Positions 5,508 through 8,501 of a DNA stretch of 8,501 bases are shown here, piece after piece (within the stretch, counting starts at the first letter, position 1; each line of letters opens with the position of its first letter). Source of the stretch: Actinomycetota bacterium (GTDB lineage: Bacteria; Actinomycetota; Acidimicrobiia; Acidimicrobiales; JACCXE01); assembly GCA_013697265.1 (NCBI GenBank), contig JACCXE010000006.1, positions 1 to 8,501 on the forward strand. Direction: 5' to 3'. Made by a program: the position numbers and the translations under genes. The notes beneath the pieces are model-generated. The model worked only from the letters and a program-made list of their open reading frames with translations. It was not told the origin of the DNA and did not search any database.

Positions 5508-7279
5508 ACCTGCTCGCGAACGTCGACAGCGCGGGCAGCGCGCTCACGAGCTGGACACCGCTTTACGTGTTGCTCGGCGCGTTCACCGCGATTCTGATCG
5601 GGCTGTTTCTCTTCGGTCGCTCGGGCAACACGTCATCGAAGACCGCGCAATTCTTGCTGCGGATCCCCGACGGCCTTGAGCGCATCGTGCACATCCCGGG
5701 CTGGGCCGCGGCCACGATTGGCATGGCTCTCTTCGGCCTATTCGTGGCGGGCCAGGCGTTCTACAACGACGTCGCCTGGCACGTGGCGCTCGGTCGTGAC
5801 AAGAACCTCTTCACCGCGCCCCACACAGGCATCGTGATCGGCCTCGGGCTGATCTTGATGTCGGGCGTCGTGGGCGTGCTGCTCGCTTCGCTGCAACGCG
5901 TCAACACCGCCCTGCGATGGAAGGCGGTGCGCGTGCCGTGGTCGACGCTGCCCCTGCTTGCCCTCGGTGGCGCCGCCGTCACCGGGTTCCCGCTCGACGA
6001 GCTGTGGCACCGCGCTTACGGCGTCGACGTGACCATGTGGAGCCCCACGCACATGTTGATGATCTTGGGCGCTGCGTTCGTCGGTGTCGCCGCCTGGCTC
6101 GTGCTCGCCGATGCGGGCGTCAAGCCCCACGACTCGCGTTGGTCGATGGGCGTTCACGTCGTCGCCGCGTGGCTCACACTGCTCGGCCTCGTCGCCCCGC
6201 TCGGCGAATTCAGTTTCGGCGTGCCCCAGTTCCAGCAGATCTTCCATCCGCTGATCCTTGCCATCGCATGCGCGTTCGCCTTCGTCGCTGTGCGCCTTGT
6301 ACTGGGCCGTGGTTGGGCCATCGGGATCGCGTTGGCGAACATAATCACGTCCACCAACCTGCTCAACGGCGGCGAGAAGTCGCCGATCTCCACGAAGGTC
6401 GTCGGGCTCTACCTCACCGCCGCCATCGCGGTTGAGGTCGTGGCGTTCGTCATCGGCACCGAGAACCGGCTCCGCTTCGCGATCGCCTCTGGCGTCGGTG
6501 TGGCCACGCTCGGTCTCGCCGGCGAATACTGGTGGAACCACGCGAACTCGTATCAGCCGTGGAACTCGAACCTGTTCCCCGACGCGTTCTTCCTCTGCCT
6601 CGTCGCCGGTATCGCGGCCGCGGTGCTCGCCACCGCCTTTGCCCGCTCCGCCGGCGCACAAGACACCGCTCGGTCGTTGCCCGGGCCCCTCATTGCGGTT
6701 GCCGGTTTTGTGCTGTTGGTGACCCTCGTAGTTCCGATGTCGCGCCACACCGGCGACGTCACGGCCGAGGTGACGGTCGGGCAGAGGGTCGCTGGCTTCG
6801 CGAATGTCGAAGTGCAGTTGACCCCGCCCGACGCGGCCAAAGACGCCCGCTGGTTCCAAGTGACCGCGTGGCAAGGCGGCGGCCTCGAACTCGCCAACAT
6901 GAAGGAACTCAGCGCCGGTCGCTACGTCACCGAAAAGCGGGTGCCGGTGTCGGGCCGTTGGAAGTCACTGCTTCGGTTGCACCGCGGCGGCGAGCTGATG
7001 ACCGTGCCCGTGTTCCTGCCGGCCGACACCGAGATCAACAAGGGTGAGATCTCCGCCGTCGACCGCACCATGAAGTTCCGACCCGAGACCAGCTACCTGC
7101 TACGCGAACAACACAGCGGAAACAACACGCTCAAGAACGGCGTGTACGGCTTGTTGTTGGGTGTAATGGCGCTGTGGATCGCGTCCTTCAGCCTTGCGGT
7201 CGCCAAGATCTCGCCGAAGGGCCCGCGCGTACCGCCGACCGCCAGCCCCCTACGGCAGGCAAAACCAGTCGCTGCGTAG
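5504..7279 (+). CDS. Unrecognised polytopic membrane protein with repeated D-W-H-G-D-H motif and extracytoplasmic domain
   Basis: A 591-residue protein I cannot assign to a named family. About a dozen hydrophobic segments occupy residues 19-411, a soluble part spans about 412-543, and one more helix lies at about 545-568 before a Pro/Lys-rich tail. Two segments share one signature at equal spacing: Asp89, Trp92, His93, Gly97, Asp99, His107 and Asp165, Trp168, His169, Gly173, Asp175, His183. Weaker echoes begin at Glu235 (with His248) and Glu341 (with Trp344, His346). The His and Asp residues flank helix ends and could bind a metal or heme; this is inference. The soluble part, with SAGRYVTEKRVPVSGRW (470-486), resembles small beta-sandwich domains of the YtkA/FixH type, which would be outside the cytoplasm. 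ATG 5504 overlaps the tetR stop by 4 nt, with GGGGG about 10 nt upstream. Regulation is probably by the neighbouring TetR protein. Confidence 0.88.
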   Translation: MNLLANVDSAGSALTSWTPLYVLLGAFTAILIGLFLFGRSGNTSSKTAQFLLRIPDGLERIVHIPGWAAATIGMALFGLFVAGQAFYNDVAWHVALGRDKNLFTAPHTGIVIGLGLILMSGVVGVLLASLQRVNTALRWKAVRVPWSTLPLLALGGAAVTGFPLDELWHRAYGVDVTMWSPTHMLMILGAAFVGVAAWLVLADAGVKPHDSRWSMGVHVVAAWLTLLGLVAPLGEFSFGVPQFQQIFHPLILAIACAFAFVAVRLVLGRGWAIGIALANIITSTNLLNGGEKSPISTKVVGLYLTAAIAVEVVAFVIGTENRLRFAIASGVGVATLGLAGEYWWNHANSYQPWNSNLFPDAFFLCLVAGIAAAVLATAFARSAGAQDTARSLPGPLIAVAGFVLLVTLVVPMSRHTGDVTAEVTVGQRVAGFANVEVQLTPPDAAKDARWFQVTAWQGGGLELANMKELSAGRYVTEKRVPVSGRWKSLLRLHRGGELMTVPVFLPADTEINKGEISAVDRTMKFRPETSYLLREQHSGNNTLKNGVYGLLLGVMALWIASFSLAVAKISPKGPRVPPTASPLRQAKPVAA

Positions 7280-7309
7280 CCCATTGCGCGCCAAACTGCG
7301 CGCAATGGG
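7280..7309 (+). promoter_or_regulatory. 12-bp hairpin enclosing the acetyltransferase start codon
   Basis: CCCATTGCGCGC (7280-7291) and GCGCGCAATGGG (7298-7309) are perfect 12-bp arms with a CAAACT loop. The hairpin begins right after the membrane-protein stop, and its right arm contains the ATG (7305-7307) of the next gene. In a read-through mRNA it would hide the start codon. There is no T-tract, so a terminator role is less likely. Confidence 0.65.
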
Positions 7310-8378
7310 GACAACACCGCAGTACACGTACACCGTTCACGAGAGCGCGGACTTGACTGACGACGAAATCGGCGAGATCGTCGCGTTCAACAACATTGTC
7401 GCGTTCGAAGCGGTTCCTGAGGACCCGCCGACGCCGACCGATCAGGCCATAGCGTCGCAGCGCGCGGTTCCCGAGCGTTACATCCGCACCACCGTGCTCG
7501 TCCGGTCGGCCGAGGGCGACATCATCGGGTCCACCGGGCTCCGCATCGATCCAGACAACGACGACAACCCTGATGTCATCTCCGGTTCGGTCATTGTTCG
7601 GGCCGACCATCGCCGAAACGGAGTCGGTACCGAACTGCTGCGCTACTTCGTCGCCCTCTGCCGTCGCGAGGAGCGCGACCGCATCCTCGGTTCGACCAAC
7701 GGCCGGTTGCCATCGGGAGAGGTCTTCGCTCAGACGCTCGGCATGGAGGCGAAGCAGGCTATGCACGTCAACCACCTCGTCATCGCCGATGTCGACCGGG
7801 GCCTGATGGACAAGTGGGTGTCCGATGGGCCGCAGCGCGCCGAGGACTACGAGATCTTTGGCTGGGACGGCGACGTCCCCGAGGAACACATGGTGGACTT
7901 CCTTGACGCCGTCCTCGTCATGAACACCGCGCCGCGCGACGACCTCGAAATAAACGACTTCACGCTGACCGCCGAAGAGATCCGCGAAGGTGAAAAACAG
8001 ATGCACGCCATCGGCTTCGAGTCCTGGCAACTCGTCGCTCGGCGCAAGAGCGACGGCGCATGGGCCGGCATTCACAACGTCATGTGGAACCCGGCCGAGC
8101 CCGACGTCGTGCATGTTGGCGCAACCGGCGTACGCCCCGAGCATCGCGGCCACGCTCTGGGCAAGTGGCTCAAGGCCGTGATGACGCTGCGAGTCATGGA
8201 CGAGCGACCCAACGTCACCGAGATCCGCACCGGCAACGCCGACTCCAACGACGCCATGCTCCGCATCAACAAGGAGATGGGTTACAAGCCTTGGATCAGC
8301 GCCACGACCTGGGAGATCGCAACCGACGCCGCCGAGGACTGGCTAAAGAACCGCGGCCTCGAACTGCCCGCGGTCTAG
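7305..8378 (+). CDS. Tandem-GNAT-domain N-acetyltransferase
   Basis: A 357-residue protein with two GNAT folds, as in MshD- or Eis-like enzymes, transferring an acyl group from acyl-CoA to an unknown amine. The first domain carries the acyl-CoA loop VRADHRRNGVGTELLR (98-113), close to the R/QxxGxG/A consensus. The second has VRPEHRGHALGKWLKAVM (276-293), then NADSNDAMLRINKEMGYKP (311-329), the typical GNAT motif B end. The second domain looks canonical; the first, with acidic PDNDDNPD (83-90), may be partly structural. ATG 7305 was chosen: the frame is open back to 7194, but that part overlaps the membrane gene and is Arg-rich nonsense. The gene starts 25 nt after the membrane-protein stop with no Shine-Dalgarno and its ATG in a hairpin, so it may be translated from its own leaderless mRNA or be poorly coupled to the upstream operon. 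Confidence 0.92.
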   Translation: MGTTPQYTYTVHESADLTDDEIGEIVAFNNIVAFEAVPEDPPTPTDQAIASQRAVPERYIRTTVLVRSAEGDIIGSTGLRIDPDNDDNPDVISGSVIVRADHRRNGVGTELLRYFVALCRREERDRILGSTNGRLPSGEVFAQTLGMEAKQAMHVNHLVIADVDRGLMDKWVSDGPQRAEDYEIFGWDGDVPEEHMVDFLDAVLVMNTAPRDDLEINDFTLTAEEIREGEKQMHAIGFESWQLVARRKSDGAWAGIHNVMWNPAEPDVVHVGATGVRPEHRGHALGKWLKAVMTLRVMDERPNVTEIRTGNADSNDAMLRINKEMGYKPWISATTWEIATDAAEDWLKNRGLELPAV

Positions 8379-8387
8379 CCCTTTCTC

Positions 8388-8436
8388 GAACTGGTCTCGC
8401 TATCGGGCGCTCCGCGCCCATTCACGCGACCAGTTC
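8388..8436. terminator. Nested inverted repeat after the acetyltransferase gene
   Basis: An outer pair GAACTGGTC (8388-8396) / GACCAGTTC (8428-8436) encloses a tight hairpin GGGCGC-TCC-GCGCCC (8405-8419). It starts 9 bp past the acetyltransferase stop and also spans the apparent stop of a convergent gene. It is a plausible bidirectional terminator without a T-tract. Confidence 0.5.
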
Positions 8437-8501
8437 TGGGTCGTGACGGCCGCGCACGCGCGGTGTCACACCCTCGTTGTAAAAGTCAGCCAGTGTGAAT
8501 G
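8422..8501 (-). CDS. C-terminal end of a convergent gene (product unknown)
   Basis: On the minus strand one frame enters from the right edge and runs 25 codons to a TGA at 8422-8424. The peptide begins FTLADFYNEGV and ends GRHDPELVA, with GC-rich third positions (about two thirds) and a natural amino-acid mix. The other two minus frames have a stop within the first 40 bases. The stop lies inside the nested inverted repeat. It is too short to identify and could be chance, but composition and convergent placement favour a real gene end. Confidence 0.45.
   Translation of the reverse strand, partial: FTLADFYNEGVTPRVRGRHDPELVA

Noticed and set aside
5738..6874. Minus-strand open frame of 378 codons inside the membrane-protein gene
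   Set aside because: The translation is charged, His/Asp/Arg-rich and low in hydrophobic residues, typical of the antisense frame of a membrane protein gene.
7188..8153. Minus-strand open frame of 321 codons antisense to the acetyltransferase
   Set aside because: The plus strand has two recognisable GNAT motifs; the antisense frame has no family signal and runs through the start-codon hairpin.
1..8501. tRNA, rRNA, CRISPR array or riboswitch
   Set aside because: I looked through the gaps on both strands and saw no cloverleaf, rRNA segment, regular direct-repeat array or recognised riboswitch core.

Overview
The window is 8.5 kb of GC-rich, densely coded DNA with third-position GC bias, GTG starts and several candidate leaderless genes. 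Gene content points to Actinomycetota. The order HAD-IB phosphatase / Ssd-like ATPase / TadA / TadB is the flp-tad arrangement I recall from mycobacteria and other actinobacteria. A deep-branching lineage such as Acidimicrobiia is my guess from protein style, not something the sequence proves.

Layout. (1) Positions 1-2140, minus strand: the front of a tad (Flp pilus / type IV-like secretion) operon, with an Ssd/TadZ-like P-loop protein, the TadA/CpaF ATPase, and the N-terminal part of a TadB-like membrane protein that runs off the left edge. (2) Position 2268 onward, plus strand: a HAD-IB (CicA/SerB-like) phosphatase divergent from the tad genes. (3) Positions 3057-3228: a convergent gap holding an 81-nt near-perfect palindrome and a compact terminator hairpin. 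(4) Positions 3229-4170, minus: a short RpoD-like sigma factor with no region 1.1. (5) Positions 4171-4463: a divergent gap with small inverted repeats. (6) Positions 4464-4787, plus: a small antibiotic-biosynthesis-monooxygenase-fold protein. (7) Positions 4794-7279, plus: a TetR-family regulator translationally coupled to a large unrecognised polytopic membrane protein, preceded by a 32-bp perfect palindrome built into a well-spaced promoter whose predicted transcription start is the tetR ATG. (8) Positions 7305-8378, plus: a tandem-GNAT acetyltransferase whose start codon lies in the stem of a 12-bp hairpin. (9) Positions 8379-8501: a nested inverted repeat and what looks like the last 25 codons of a convergent minus-strand gene.

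How they work together. The tad genes would build or power a pilus/secretion apparatus. The HAD phosphatase is a known neighbour of that locus with no clear mechanistic link. The sigma factor and the monooxygenase-like gene look independent. The most interesting unit is the tetR-membrane protein pair. Its regulator probably represses its own leaderless transcript through the palindrome. The membrane protein contains an internally repeated Asp/Trp/His/Gly/Asp/His signature plus an extracytoplasmic beta-rich domain, suggesting an undescribed metal- or cofactor-binding membrane protein. That function is inference.
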